Shown piece by piece: positions 10,427 to 22,475 of a DNA stretch of 64,000 bases (position 1 is its first letter; the number at the start of each line of letters is the position of its first letter). Under the pieces are notes generated by a model. That model made no database searches and had not been told where the DNA came from. It saw only the letters and a program-made list of their open reading frames with translations. The DNA comes from Megamerina dolium. Taxonomy: Eukaryota; Arthropoda; Insecta; Diptera; Megamerinidae. The translations under genes were made by a program, and so were the position numbers. Location: positions 20,986,334 to 21,050,333 of the forward strand of contig OY978526.1 in assembly GCA_963854835.1 (NCBI GenBank), written 5' to 3'.

Positions 10427-12110
10427 AAAATAACTTGAGTATGCAAATGTAATATTTTTCTTCTGTAAAAATCTTAAGATTCCAACTAGCTCTCAAGGTC
10501 ACTGGTACAATGTTGTAAAAAAATAAATATAATAATTGAAGCGCACAAAAAAAGGAATGTCACCACAAATGAGAATAATGGCAGACACTGACAGACTTAT
10601 TGAATTCACTTTCAATCGGCTAACAGTGATAATGGCATTACTGACATATGTATTGACTGAAATCAATATCAAAGTAGTCCCTTTTTTAATCACAGCATAC
10701 ACACATGTAAATAGAGTATGCCGCATACTTAAGTTCGATGAGAAACCACAACAAATGAACAAATAAGTTACGATAGTTGTCATAAGCAAATATTCTTGGA
10801 CGATCTAAAAATATCTGCATATTTATATCTATAAATATGTATATACATACTTTGTAATGCCAATTAACGTTTCAACTCTTGACAAATCGGATTAACAACA
10901 AGAAGATTACAAGAATGTCTATATAAACATAATAAAGAAGCCCTATGATTGTATCAAGCATGTGCATACATAGTGTAAGTTATTATAATAAGAAAGATAG
11001 ATAGATAGAGCATTACACTAGTACGCGTATAGTTAATATAAAATAAGCTGACAACATTTTCACAGCATGGCCAAATGACTATACATAGTAAATTATCTAT
11101 TCGTATGTACAGGATAATAACTTTATTATGTACGTATGTATATATATATTTTTATGAATTAATTACATATACTCAAACACAGATATATGTATGTACGATT
11201 ATGTAGATACCCACTAACGGAATTGAAACGATCAAAAAGAGGCAAGTTTTTTACTCATTTGAAATGATCGTAATATGACAAGATCATCCTCATACATAGT
11301 ATGATAATAAAATAAATTCGAGTAGGCAAGTACAACAACAAGATCATAAATGTGGCATGATTACAGTTAGAGAATATAATCGTGTACATTCGACTTAATT
11401 AAAAATAGCTTCAAATGCCATGGAATTTGTGAAAATTAACAAATTTTTACTATTCCATCATAGGTTTCATGTATGATGGACTTGTATGTGCCTACACACA
11501 TATGTACATATAATATCTATAAGAATCTATGCAACAAATATGCATTAAAGTTATTTATTTTAGAACAAAACGTACATTATATAATAAGAGAAAGATTTTT
11601 CCCTCAGCGATAACGCATTTAGTGTGTAAATCTATATACAAATGTGTATTACAAGCGAATAATATATGTGAACAATGAGATACGCAGCAGCAGGAGCAAT
11701 TAAAGATTATAGCATGCTATCTTGTTGGATGTTTTTGTTATACTATTTATATGCATCAAGTAGATCAGTGTAATGTAGTATACAACCCACCTATAGATGT
11801 AATACTGAATGTAAATTAGTGTAATTCCCAACTAACAATATTACGAATCACTACCGGATATTGAATAGAACATGTTTTTAGCTAAAATATGTTCTAGCAT
11901 TTGCATAAAATCTTCGGGTCTGCATAACTGCTTGATTTTAATCGATTCCACATCTCATACAGCTCTTAGTTGCGCCTTGTTTGGTGCTTGTCATCAACGA
12001 AAATAGAAAAACGCTCTGGAAAACTTTCAGTAATCTCTTATTCGAGTATCCAGACTTCGAGCATATTTAATGATAGGCATCATGAGACCATCTAAGTAAA
12101 GCTCCTATTA

Positions 12111-12118
<8 letters not shown>
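10427..12118. other. AT-rich intergenic, nothing supportable
   Basis: No gene. Contains a short (GATA/GATAGATA) run near 10992-11010 and many ATATGTATGTA-type tracts. ORFs here are short and lack any recognisable motif. Confidence 0.5.

Positions 12119-12201
<83 letters not shown>
12119..12201. repeat. (TA)n microsatellite, about 80 bp
   Basis: Uninterrupted TA dinucleotides, preceded by TTAT tetramers. It can form a cruciform and is a likely site of assembly length error. Confidence 0.95.
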
Positions 12202-12204
<3 letters not shown>

Positions 12205-12257
12205 GGATTAGCCGAATCAGACCACTTATATGGGTCTGTTTTCGTTCCTCAAATCGT

Positions 12258-12659
12258 GTGTTAATTATTTGTTCGGTTGCAGAATTCTTCTACTTTCTTC
12301 CTCATAATAACATCACGCGTTATTTCAAGCATATCTTTGTGGGGTATGTTCCACATTTCGAGTTCATCAATAAATTGGTGACCCAGTGTGGACATTCTCC
12401 TGCTTGCCAATGCAGGACACTGGCACCCTATGTGCACCGCTGTCTCTGCCTCTTCCATGCATAATCTGCAAATATCAGCATCCTCCCCATCAACAAGACC
12501 CATCTTGCTGAGGTGGTACCTGAAATTAATTCGTGCTAGACTGAGAGCCCTCCCCGATTCACTGCCCTTTGCCTGTCTACAAGTAGATAAGTTCTCCCAT
12601 CTCGTGAGATGAAGTTTCTTTATCCACTCTTCGACCTTTGCCTTCACCGTCCCGCTGCT
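12258..12659 (-). mobile_element. LINE ORF2 C-terminus (RNase H-class non-LTR element)
   Basis: The minus strand gives an open frame ending at 12261: KVEEWIKKLHLTRWENLS, INFRYHLSKMGLVDGEDADI, CRLCMEEAETAVHIGCQCPA, LASRRMSTLGHQF. The CxxC...HxxxC cluster is the Cys/His knuckle that follows RNase H in LINE ORF2 proteins of the I/LOA/R1 type. The element at 44.6-45.8 kb has the same ending (LNYHMMKMGVV, EHVLYNCPAVTRRRLNYLG). The upstream RT and endonuclease are missing, and a SINE fragment abuts the 5' side. Confidence 0.8.
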
Positions 12660-12840
12660 GAGAGCAAGCAATTGGCAAATCTTTCGGCAGTGACAAAGCT
12701 CAGGAAAAGGGATGTCACAAGGGTTCTGCCGTGCGGAACCGGCTAATATAAGTAGGTCTCACCTAAAACTGTCTGAAAGTTAGCACTCATAGCAATACTG
12801 GAAAAGAAAGAGTGCTTTGGGGTCACATAAAAAAAAAAAA
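12660..12840 (+). mobile_element. SINE fragment (tRNA-derived family, body and 3' half)
   Basis: Shares with the other copies 'gcaagcaattggca', 'gacaaagctcag', 'gatgtcacaagggttctgcc', 'ggaaccggctaatataagta' and 'agtactgga'-type blocks. The tRNA-like head and a middle block are missing. It ends in an A-rich tract (12828-12840). Confidence 0.75.
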
Positions 12841-12924
12841 CTCGGTACCATAACAACGAGGTATATTGAAGCCTCCTCTCAATATATCATTCGAAGTAAG
12901 AAGTGTCTAGGATTCGGCAACATA

Positions 12925-14575
12925 CAGTGGCTCCCAGCTTATTTCGTACAGTGACAGTTTAAAAATTGCTGCAGTCGTAATTCCTAATATAGCAAAAATT
13001 TGAACAAAATATAAATGCCATTTTTGAAAGGAAGGTTTGTTTTTTATTTTCCAAAATTTACTTTTTCAAAATTTTAGTGTTTGACACTATAAAAAAATAA
13101 AATAAGAAAAAAATAGGAAAATTCATGTCACAGCTTATTTCGTACAGTCTCTTTAAGTTCAAACTAAAAACAAAGTAAGTTGATTTTAATATTTAGTATG
13201 ACATCCCTTAGCGTTAATGACAGCCTGGAGTCTACTTGGCATTGAATCCACCAATTTTTGAGTGATGTCTGGTGTGATTTTTTTCCATTCCTCCATCAGT
13301 ACCTTCTTTAGGTCTTGCTTATTAGAAATCTTGTGTGTTCTTATTTTATTGTCCAAAATAGACTAAAGATTTTCAATCACATTCATGTCAGGTGACTGTG
13401 GTGGTGGAGACATCAAGTGTGAGCAGTTCAAATAAGCCAAGATTGCACAATCCCAGATTTATGTTTTGGGTCATTATCTTGGTAATACCGAAATTCTTCC
13501 CGCAAACCCAGTTTGTCTGCACTTTGAAGTAAATTGTTTTTCAGAATCTCGAGGTACTTCATTTTGTCCATTGTTCCCTCAATAAAAACCAATTCACCTA
13601 CTCCGGCTGCTGACATACAGGCCCAAACCATCACGCTACCGCCACCATGCTTCACTGTGGGCTTAAGGTTCTCCTTGTTTAGCTCGGTATTCGCTTTACG
13701 CCAAACATATGACATTCCGTCCGAGCCAAAAATATTAAACTTAGACTCATCCGCGAAAATAACGGTATTCCAGAACGCAGGAGTATTAATAATATGCTCT
13801 TTGGCGAAGTCAAGTCGGCGTTGTATATTCATTTTCGAAATGAATGGTTTCTTTCGGGCTACTCGACCGTTCAAGTCATGATTGCGCAGCACACGTCGGA
13901 CAGTTTCAGCACTGGATGATTTTCCTATTTCACGCTGAACCTCTGCAGCCAACTTCGGAGCGGATAACTTTGGATTTTTCTTAATTTTTCGTACAATATA
14001 ACGCTCGTCTGAAGCGTTGAAAATCTTATTAGGTGCTTCTCTGCCCTTGTTCTCCAACCGATTTTCGCGAACGAAGCGTTGAATGATGTATTGGACAGTT
14101 GAGGCACTTAAATTTGTCATTTCAGCAATTTTTCGCACACTCTGACCTTTCCTAAAATGGTTAATTACCAGTTTACGCTGTTCCATCGTTGTACGACGAC
14201 CCATAACGCTAAATGTTTAATTTACAGCACTTTAACTATTTAAAATAATAATAATAAAAATTGTTATAATAGTTAAAAAGGTCCAAAAACTCATACAATT
14301 CAAAAAAACTTTGTAACTGCGCGGCAGAATGAAACTTACTTACATTGAAGTTTGTGTACGAAATAAGATGTGAGCTGAAAATCAGCTGATCAATAGTTTT
14401 TCTCTCTTGCATGACAAAAAGAACAATTTTTGGGGTTCCCCGTTTTCTTATTAGGTTTACTAAACACATACATAGACATCTACATTCAAAACTTATCGAT
14501 AAGTTTTTTAGTTTCGATGTTACAGCCATGTACATAAAAATATATACACTGTACGAAATAAGCTGTGAGCCACTG
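12925..14575 (-). mobile_element. Tc1-family transposon with IR/DR ends, nearly intact
   Basis: The ends are CAGTGGCTCCCAGCTTATTT on the left and its complement, ending GAGCCACTG, on the right, flanked by TA (12923-12924 and 14576-14577). Inside each end the box GCTTATTTCGTACAGT recurs: left outer about 12939-12954 and inner about 13131-13147; right outer about 14549-14564 and an inner related box at 14354-14373. That gives four transposase-binding-like sites spaced about 190-200 bp. The total length of 1651 bp is typical of Tc1 elements of this architecture. The transposase gene is described separately. Confidence 0.92.
13186..14204 (-). pseudogene. Tc1 transposase, one frameshift and one nonsense codon
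   Basis: ATG at 14204. The first 258 residues are open: paired-like HTH (KLVINHFRKGQSVRKIAEMT, LSASTVQYIIQRF), second HTH (LSAPKLAAEVQREIG, SAETVRRVL), then the DDE domain with D in VIFADESKFNIFG and D in YYQDNDPKHKS. A one-base deletion near 13435 ends that frame. The next frame continues LNCSHLMSPPPQSPDMNVIE with the catalytic Glu, then TAG where Trp is usual (13363-13365), then LVDSMPSRLQAVINAKGCHT and the stop at 13186-13188. With the frame corrected, the spacing between the last Asp and Glu is 34-35, as in Tc1. Only two lesions mark this as a young copy. Confidence 0.88.
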
Positions 14576-14577
14576 TA

Positions 14578-15764
14578 TTTCAGAATGGACATAGCGAACC
14601 GTTATAGTTCTTAGAGATTGGGATCGACGTCTCAATTGCTTACTTAGTCCAAAGTAGCACATTTTTGTTCGAGTGACTCTATGAGGAGAGCCCCTTTCCA
14701 ATTTTCATAGCAAATTGTGAGCTTAGCATTATTAATATGGAAATTTGTTCATGAGCATCGAACTCAAATATTGTTGAGTAGATGTAATTTTTTTCGAGCG
14801 GTCTAAAGAGGTTTTATAATCGGCACATAAATCGTTAGTGTATATTTCTTTTTCACTGAGTTTTTTTCAGTATTTCAAATGATACAACAATTTTATCTAT
14901 GATGAATTGAAGAGGCCTGAAGTTGCAACTATGAGATCCAGTGAGTTGGTTGCATAGACATTATCTCTTTTCAGGCATTTATTATCCACGAATATGTGGT
15001 GAATGTTCATCTGTTTCCCATGAGTGTTTTAAAGGATTCCATGTGATATTTTTCTACTTTGGATTTAAGTGGTCTAAAGTCATACCGATGATGACCAATC
15101 AGTTCGTTGCATAGATCTTTTTTCGTACCGTCTAAGTCCTCCTAATTTTGATTGGGATTACCGAGGGATTCAGGTGGTACAAAAGGCTTGCCTACAGTGA
15201 GTTTAAGTGATCAAAAGTCACACCGATGAAGGTATATTTTCACCCTACACATTTTGCTTATGAACTGAAGCTCATTAGAACTTACATGGCCATAAGATCA
15301 GGCAACAACCCGTAGAATGCCACAGTGTTCCAAAGCTTTATTAGGAATTAGGAATTAGAACAATAAGAGGCTTCCTTGCAGAGACTTCCAGATAACGAAT
15401 ATTGTTACGACTGAGAAAATCTTAAATTAAAAATGCTCTGGACAAAAGCTATATGAAAGATTTGTTTATTTGAATTTAGCAATGTAGGTAAGGACATTCT
15501 CTTCAGATCGTAACGAATTTAATAATTCGTGGAAGTTATGTATTCGATGTAATATGTTTAGCTTCATAGAATTTTGAATGAAATGATATTTAAATAGTAG
15601 CATAGTGCGTATCGGCATGCATTGCGGGCGTTTAAAACAGACCGACCTATTGCGGATTGCAAATCGGTTCCGTGTGTTTTCTGGGCATGCACCGCAGTCA
15701 GTTAGAGGAGCTAATGGGCTCATGAGACTCGACAAAAAGAAAGAAAAAATATTGAGAAGTTATT
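14578..15764. other. Intergenic, nothing supportable
   Basis: AT-rich DNA without recognisable coding blocks. A few short direct repeats ('ggaattaggaattag' near 15343) are present. The open frame at 15466-15735 on - has no family motif. Confidence 0.45.
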
Positions 15765-16960
15765 GAGCTAATTGTTTGGATGCTTTTCACCTTCGATGAG
15801 AGGTTGCTTGGAGTTTTCGAAAGAAAAGTCCTACACAAGCTCTTTGGGTCAATTTGTGTTGGTAACGATCCTCGAAAAGGGGCTCATCGAGCTGTGTGCC
15901 AATTCCGGCATAGTTAAGTGCATCAAAATTCATCGAAATTGCTGATTATGGCATAGAAGAGCATTCGTCATTTATATTCGTAACCCATAGAAGGTCAAAA
16001 ATGAAGAGCCAATCTTAATCTATGTATGAAGGGCTATAGGATCTTAAATAACTTAAAATCATAGCACAAAAAAATTGATTCTAATGCTAACTCTGCTATT
16101 TGAAAGAACTCTACTTGGATTTTTCGAGAGAAAGTCCTACTTAAGCTCTTTGGGCCTATTTGTGTTGGTAGCGACTTTCGAAAAAGGGCTCATCGAGCTG
16201 TGTGCCAATTTCGGTATAGTTAATTGCATCAAAATTCATCGAAATTGCTGATTATGACATAGAAGAACATTCGTCATTTATATTCGTAACCCGTAGAAGG
16301 TCGAAAATGAAGAGCCAGCTTTGAGCTCTGTATGAAGGGCTATAGGATCTTAAATAACTTAAAATCATAGCACAAAAAAATTGATTCTAATGCTAACTCT
16401 GCTATTTGAAAGAACTCTACTTGGATTTTTCGAGAGAAAGTACTACTTAAGCTCTTTGGGCCTATTTGTGTTGGTAGCGACTCTCGAAAAAGGGCTCATG
16501 GAGCTGTGTGCCAATTTCGGCATAGTTAAGTGCATCAAAATTCATCGAAATTGCTGATTATGGCATAGAAGAACATTCGTCATTCATATTCATAACCCGT
16601 AGAAGGTCGAAAATGAAGTGTCAGTCTTAACCTATGTATGTAGGGCTATAGGATCTACTTGGAGCTTTCGAAAGAAAAGTCCTGCACAAGCTCTTCGGGG
16701 CTATTTGTGTTGGTAGCGACTCTCGAAAAAGGGCTCTTCGAGTTGTGTGCCGATTTCGGCATAGTTAAGTGCATCAAAATTCTTCGAGATTACATAGAAG
16801 CACATTTGTCATTCATATTAGTAACCTGTAGAAGGTCATGAAGGGCTATAGGATCTTAAACTACTTAAAGTCAATGGGACAAAAAAATTGATTCTAATGC
16901 TAATTCTGCCATTTGAAAGAACTCTATTTGGGTTCGGTGGGTAGCTATCAAATTTAATAC
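15765..16960 (+). repeat. Tandem array of a LINE 3'-end segment, about 305-bp period
   Basis: Nearly four copies. The landmark 'ggatcttaaata' occurs at about 16039 and 16345, and shortened versions at 16651 and 16851, giving spacings of about 306, 306 and 200. Each unit translates in part as FERKVLHKLFGSICVG, then a block like ELCADFGIVKCIKIHR. This is the same C-terminal LINE block as at 7846-8192 (KIFGPICVGG, ELYADINIVKRIKIQR). The units also share 'gtagaaggtcgaaaatgaag' and an A-rich 'caaaaaaattgattctaatg'. It is a satellite built from a dead retrotransposon tail, and the ORF 16659-16841 inside it is a relic. Confidence 0.85.
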
Positions 16961-18949
16961 ATGTATATTTGAAGCAATAACGATTGCGATCAGTTCAACC
17001 AACAGCACCAGTAGTAGTAGTAGTAGCAAGTAGTCCATCAGTCGTTAGCCATATGAGTGCATATTTTATTGTTTTGTTATACCATCAGCTATTCTCCTCT
17101 TTTGCACTTAATATATTATCACATGAGAACGATCATGATAATGAACGGATAGGTGGAATTATGCTTAATTATTTTCTATTTTTATTACACCATGATATTG
17201 CACAATAAAGCATTGTTTTTCTCCAAAGAATAATCACTTTATCTAAGTGAGATCAACATACGTACATAGTATGAGTAGTATTTCAAGAGAGAGAGAGAGA
17301 TAGGCAATTGTTATCAATATCATTATACAAATTTTATGATGTTTTTCCATCCCGCACCTCCCCTTTATCGGAGTAATATTATATTTTATTATTCTTCAAG
17401 TGTTCATATGTACATATGCATTTCATTTAAGGTAGCAAGCACATAATTCATTAATAATCCTAATTTTAGAATACACCAACTACATATCCTGTGGTGAATA
17501 TTTCTCGTATTTCATACGCATATCCATTTGCAAAATTGCTACATATTTTGATTGTTATCGTTTGGCGCTGCTAGTACATATGATGATTTTGTATATCGAA
17601 TACGAATATCTTAGATCAATTTAATGAGTGGAAAAGCCACTGTGGCGTGCACACGTGTTAATACGTGAGTACCTACTATTTATTTATCTATCTAACCACT
17701 GCGCTCTGGAGTTTGACTTAGAGCAATAGGCGCTTCAAACAGTGATGCAACGATGTTTGGAATGTGGCCGTGTGGCATCGAATAGATGTAATATCCACGT
17801 AGTTTTGGCATGTACACCTGCAACTGATCATTGCAACTGATCGTGGTTACTGCGATCGGTTTACACAATTTGCACTGCATCTGTTATTGTCCATCTATGC
17901 ATGCAACTACTATTGGCTTGTCCACAATGCCGCTCATTAAGCTTATGTTATTGCGAATGTTTATCGTGCCACCACAGACAGCCACCAGTACGACTGCCAA
18001 ATTGACTGACGACAGCCAAATATGTCAGCGAAGAGGAGAACGCATTGCCAAGATCATTGATCTTGGCAATGTAAACTACGTAAGTATCTACTGAATTGAA
18101 ATAGAACGCATGATTAGTGAATGCACTTTAGTGTGCGTGTCATTTTCAATAATCATGATGATGATCTGTAACGATGATGATGATGATGATGTCGATGAGA
18201 GATTATGAGATGCCACAAATAAAATTCAAAATTCTATCGACTCGTTATAATTAAAAATTAATTAAGCTTTAATAATGTTATTTCATTGAGGAAGCATTGC
18301 AATGCAGTTAAGCGGCTAGTTAGTTAGATGCTAGCTGGCCGGCTAATGATGGCTGAATCGAAGTAGAAGTGCAAGACGGGTGTCAAAAGTTTAATGATGA
18401 AATATGTACTGGCGCTACTGGTTTTGCGTAGGCTATTTTTAGTAGTTTGTTGAATACTACTTAAATTGGATCAGAAGGCGTTATGCTGGTAACGACTTTG
18501 AACGATTTTAAATTGCTTTTTTTCTTTTCTTTTGTATTCTATGTACCAACATAGTAGGTAGCATTCAAGAGCAGCTAGGAGCACTAGTAAAGTGTACCTG
18601 CTAATTTAACAACATAGTAGCTATGCAGTGGCGAGTAATTTTTATTGTTATTGATTTTGAAGTACTCTGGTATTAAGTATATCATTAATTATAACCGTCT
18701 ATTCGGGTGTGTCAAATGTTTGCCCATGAAATTGTGGGTCTAAGATGTATACAAAAATATAACAGGCACATCAAGAAAAGAAAAGAAAAATGGTCTTCAG
18801 CAGATGAGACATTTCAACATAAATTTCAGGTCGCTGAATTCGAAAGGAAGGTTGGCTTAACTTGATAAGCTTGCATTTTTCCCGTAACCTCAAAAAATAA
18901 TGAAAGTAGAAATAAAGATATTTACAATCACCGTCAATAATACTAATAC
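16961..18949. other. Intergenic with simple repeats, no gene seen
   Basis: Contains a (GTA)n-type run near 17012-17030, GA-rich 17286-17302 and GATGAT near 18165-18195. Overlapping short ORFs near 17.7-18.1 kb have no recognisable motif. A near-perfect 29-base palindrome at 18043-18071 is listed separately. Confidence 0.45.
18043..18071. repeat. 29-base palindrome
   Basis: CATTGCCAAGATCA (18043-18056) is followed by a single T and then its exact reverse complement TGATCTTGGCAATG (18058-18071). No neighbouring transposon end explains it. Confidence 0.9.
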
Positions 18950-19030
18950 TGCTGAAAATTTAACCGGCTTACTGGTAGAGAAGCTTGGCCAAGAGACCTT
19001 TGGGGCCATATATTAATTTTTTTTTATTTT
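18950..19030 (+). mobile_element. SINE 3'-end fragment
   Basis: 'ttaaccggctta' joins 'ctggtagagaagcttggcc' and 'tttggggcc' before a T-rich tail. These match the last about 70 bases of the SINE, with an internal deletion. Confidence 0.5.
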
Positions 19031-19200
19031 TACAATCACCCACTGAGTATTAAAAAACAAAAATGACTGGCTCCCATTAATGTTGTCTCTTCAATATTTT
19101 TTTTTCTCAATTTACTTACCCTCTATCTCCGAACCTTAAAGGGGCTGCCATACAAAATTGATGTTTTTATAAATTTCGCTCACACTGCTGCTAGAGCGCT
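19031..19200 (-). repeat. Family C module, inverted
   Basis: 'ttaccctctatctccgaacc', 'ttaaaggggctgccatacaa' and an 'aaaattgatg' end are the inverse complement of the family C unit. It abuts the DINE-like element that follows. Confidence 0.5.
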
Positions 19201-19240
19201 CCTAGAGAAGTAAAATGTATGTCCGCTCACCATTAATTTT

Positions 19241-21836
19241 TATACCCTGCATAATGCAATATGCATGGTATATTCATTTCGGTCAGATGTTTGTGTCCAC
19301 TTGAAGGAATCTCCGGAGATATAGACATAGATATATATTCTTGATCAGCGTCGATTAAATTTTCGATTTAACGATGTCCGTCCGTCCGTCCGTCCGTCTG
19401 TCTGTCACCTGGCTGGTTCGCACGATAACTTGAGTAAATATTGAGCTATTTGGATGAAATTTGGCATAAGTAATCTATGATCCAAGGGTACGGAGGGGAT
19501 TGATATTGGGCATGATCGGTCAATAGCCACGCCCACACCAAGCATTCAAAGCGACTAACCTCGGAATTTTCAAAATCTTTAACTTGCTATAACTCACGTA
19601 ATATACCACTTGGGATAACAATATTTTGCACATAGAGTTATATTATACTACTATATAATCTCACCAAAAGTGGATGAGCCACGCCTACTTTCTAGCGTAG
19701 CTCTCATACAACATACATACAGTTTCAATTTAAAAGAAGTACAGACACTTCTTTTAAATTGAAACTGCTGTAACTTCTACAATCTTCTGTCTAGAACAAC
19801 CATAATTGACACTTAGATTAACATGGTAGTTGGAAATAATATGGCAGAAAATCAGTGTGCCACGCCCACTCCTTTTTGGGTCTGCCATACAAAGTTGCGG
19901 AAATTAAACAAATTTTTACAGGTTATAACTTGCAAACTATTCAGCGTAGAATAACGAGATTTAAGGTGTGGATTAGTATTGTACGAGCAACTAGGCTCAC
20001 AGGAAATGGGCGCACCACGCCCACTGTTTATCGTAGCCCCCATAGGTTAGGTTAGGTTATGTGGCTGCCCTCTCTCTGAGAGGACACACTTAGGCCAGAA
20101 AGCCCCATTGTGATACCACCGAGCTTCTCTTCCAATACTGTTGTGCGTGTTAAATTTGGACAGCATTAGAAGGGACCTACTTATATTAGCCGGTTCCGAA
20201 CGGCAGAACCCTTGTGACATCACTTTAACTTAGTTTTGTCACAGAGCTCATTTAAGAAGCATTTTTGGCAAATTGTTACTGCCGGAAAAATTGCCAATTC
20301 TTGCCGGCAGGTGGGTACTGTTCGAAAGAAAAATCTTTTCGATATTAAATTTTGTTATGCTTCAGCCGGGGATTGAACATACGACCTACAGATCAGAAGG
20401 CCAACGCACTAACCTCTGAGCTACGGCACCCACCGTAGCCCCCATACAAATTTTAAATTGAAACAGCTGTAAGTTCGGCAATCTTCTGTCTAGAATAACC
20501 ATAATTGACACTTAAATTAATATTGTAGTCGGAAATATTCTGGCAAAAAATCAGTGCGCCACACCCACTCCTTCATGGGTCTCCCATACAAAGGCGAGGG
20601 AATTAAACTAAAACTTTTAAGCTCCATAACTTGCAAACTATTCAGCGTAGAACAACGAGATTGAAGGTGTGGATTAGTATTGTACGAGCAACTAGGCTCA
20701 CAGAAATTACAAATTTTAAATTGAAACAGCTGTAACTTCGGCAATCTTCTGTCTAGAATAACCATAATTGACACTTAAATTAATATCGTAGTCGGTAATA
20801 ATCTAGCAAAAAAGCAGTATGCCACGCCCACTCCTTCATGGGTGTCCCATACAAAGTCGAGGGAATTAAACTAAAACTTTTAAGCTCCATAACTTACAAA
20901 CCATTTAGCCTAGGACAACGAGAATTAAGGTGTGGATTAGTATTATACGAGCAATTAGGCTCACTGGAAATGGGTGCACCACGCCCACTGTTTATTGTAG
21001 CCCCCATACAAATTTTAAATTGAAACAGCTGTAACTTCGGCAATCTTCGGTCTAGAATAACCATAATTGACACTTAAATAATTTTCGTAGTCGGTAATAA
21101 TCTGGCGGAAAATCAGTGTGCCACACCCACTCCTTCATGGGTCTCCCATACAAAGTCGAGGGAATTAAACTAAAATTTTAAGCTCCATAACATGCAAATT
21201 ATTCAGCGTAGAATAACGAGATTTAAGGTGTGGATTAGTATTGTACGAGCAACTAGGCTCATAGGCACGCCCACTGTGAATGAGTGAAATTCTTTTAAAT
21301 TCAAATAGCTGTAACTTCTGCATACTTCTGTCTAGAAAAATTATAATTAATACTTCAGCTAATATGGTAGTCGAAAATAATCTGACAAAAAATCAACATG
21401 CCACACCCACTTAATGGGGCTTCCATACAAAATTTGGAAAATTAAAAAGAATTTAAACCGCTATAACTTACGAACTATTCAGCGTAGGACAACCAAATTT
21501 AAGGAGTGGATTGATATTGAAAAATTAATTAGATATACAAGAAAGAGGTAAGCCACGCCCACTTTTTATATAGCTTCCGTGCAAAATCTCGGATTTATCT
21601 TAAACATTAAAACACCTATAATTTACTAAATAATAATCCTAGGTCAACCCATTGCAACCTAGGTAGTTTAGTATTATAGGCAGAAATTATTCCTCAAAAA
21701 TTGGTGAGGTAGCCTGGTTCTTAATGTAGCTCCTATACAAAGTAGTGGAAGAAAAGGATGGATATACGAGCAAACTTTTTATATATACCTCTACATATGC
21801 AGGGTATAATTTGGTCGGCCCCAGCCGACTGTAAGG
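19241..21836 (+). mobile_element. DINE-1/INE-1-like non-autonomous element (family B) with tandem core
   Basis: Starts with an imperfect hairpin TATACCCTGCATAATGCAAT...GGTATA (19241-19272), then a conserved block (ggtcagatgtttgtg, gaaggaatctccggagatat, ttcttgatcagcgtcga) and a GTCC/GTCT microsatellite at 19376-19404. This is the block order of DINE-1/INE-1 Helentron-associated elements of flies. The core holds about six units of 260-300 bp with boxes GCCAC(G/A)CCCACT, CTCCCATACAAA, TTAAATTGAAACAGCTGTAA, CGGCAATCTTCTGTCTAGAA and TAATTGACACTTA. The 3' end has 'gcagggtataat' and a perfect hairpin (GTCGGC, loop CCCA, GCCGAC; 21814-21829), then 'tgtaagg'. It has no coding capacity. A SINE is inserted at 20045-20433; removing it restores the unit spacing to about 297. 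Confidence 0.78.
20045..20433 (-). mobile_element. Full-length tRNA-derived SINE with 13-bp target duplication
   Basis: On - it starts GTGGGTGCCGTAGCTCAGAG, with an A box (TAGCTCAGAGG) and about 35 bases later a degenerate B box (GTTCAATCCCC type), so the head is tRNA-like and could use RNA polymerase III. The body is shared with about ten other copies in this window. The 3' tail on - is ACATAACCTAACCTAACC. The target duplication CGTAGCCCCCATA flanks it exactly (20032-20044 and 20434-20446). This proves insertion into the DINE-like core and fixes the element at 389 bp. Confidence 0.92.
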
Positions 21837-22154
21837 CCATTTTTTTGAATATACTTATTGAATATTTTTATTTCATGCAAAATGAACGTGAAAGAGCATG
21901 AAATTCGAGAAATAACACCATAATTGAGAAAAGTTCGTCCCGGGATCCCATTAACTCTTCTGCCGCAAAAATGTTCACCAAATACACTTACCTCCATGCT
22001 ACAAATAAAATTCAATAAAATTGAAATTACATGAATTGTAGCGGTGCGAAACTAAGGGATCCATTTAGACCCATGGTTTCTTGAGCAAATATACCTAGAA
22101 TCCTCGCTAGTTTCTTTACTATACAATTTGTCACGGTTTTTTCGTTATACTAAT

Positions 22155-22475
22155 TTTATTCGCGTTGGACTTCTGATCTGTAGGTTACCGGTTGAAGATA
22201 TCGAAAAGATTTATCTTTCGAACGACACCCACCTGTCGGCAAGCTATTGGCAATTCTTGCTGCAGTAACAATTTGCCCTGGAAAAGCTTCTAAAATAACT
22301 CGGTGACAAATCTCTGAAAAATTGATGTCACAGGAGTTCTTTCTGCCGTTCTGAACACGGTAAAATAAGTAGGTCCCTTCTAATACAAGTCCAAAATTTA
22401 ACACGCACAATAGTACTGGAAGAGAAGCTTGGTCAAAGGGCCTTTCGGGGCTTATAAGTACCATATGTACATTTT
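22155..22475 (+). mobile_element. SINE copy, 5'-truncated
   Basis: Begins inside the tRNA-like head (gcgttggacttctgatctgt). It continues through 'tatcgaaaagatttatcttt', 'cacctgtcggcaagc', 'gatgtcacaggagttct', 'agtaggtcccttctaatac' and 'aagagaagcttgg' to 'ggggcttataagtaccatat' and a T-rich tail. This 3' end differs from the TTAGG-tailed copies. Confidence 0.8.

Noticed and set aside
15765..16960. CRISPR array
   Set aside because: The repeats are about 305 bp tandem units with LINE coding relics; there are no short repeats with unique spacers.
20045..20060. Telomeric TTAGG repeats
   Set aside because: Only two to three pentamers, at the end of a retroposon with a target duplication; a SINE tail explains them.
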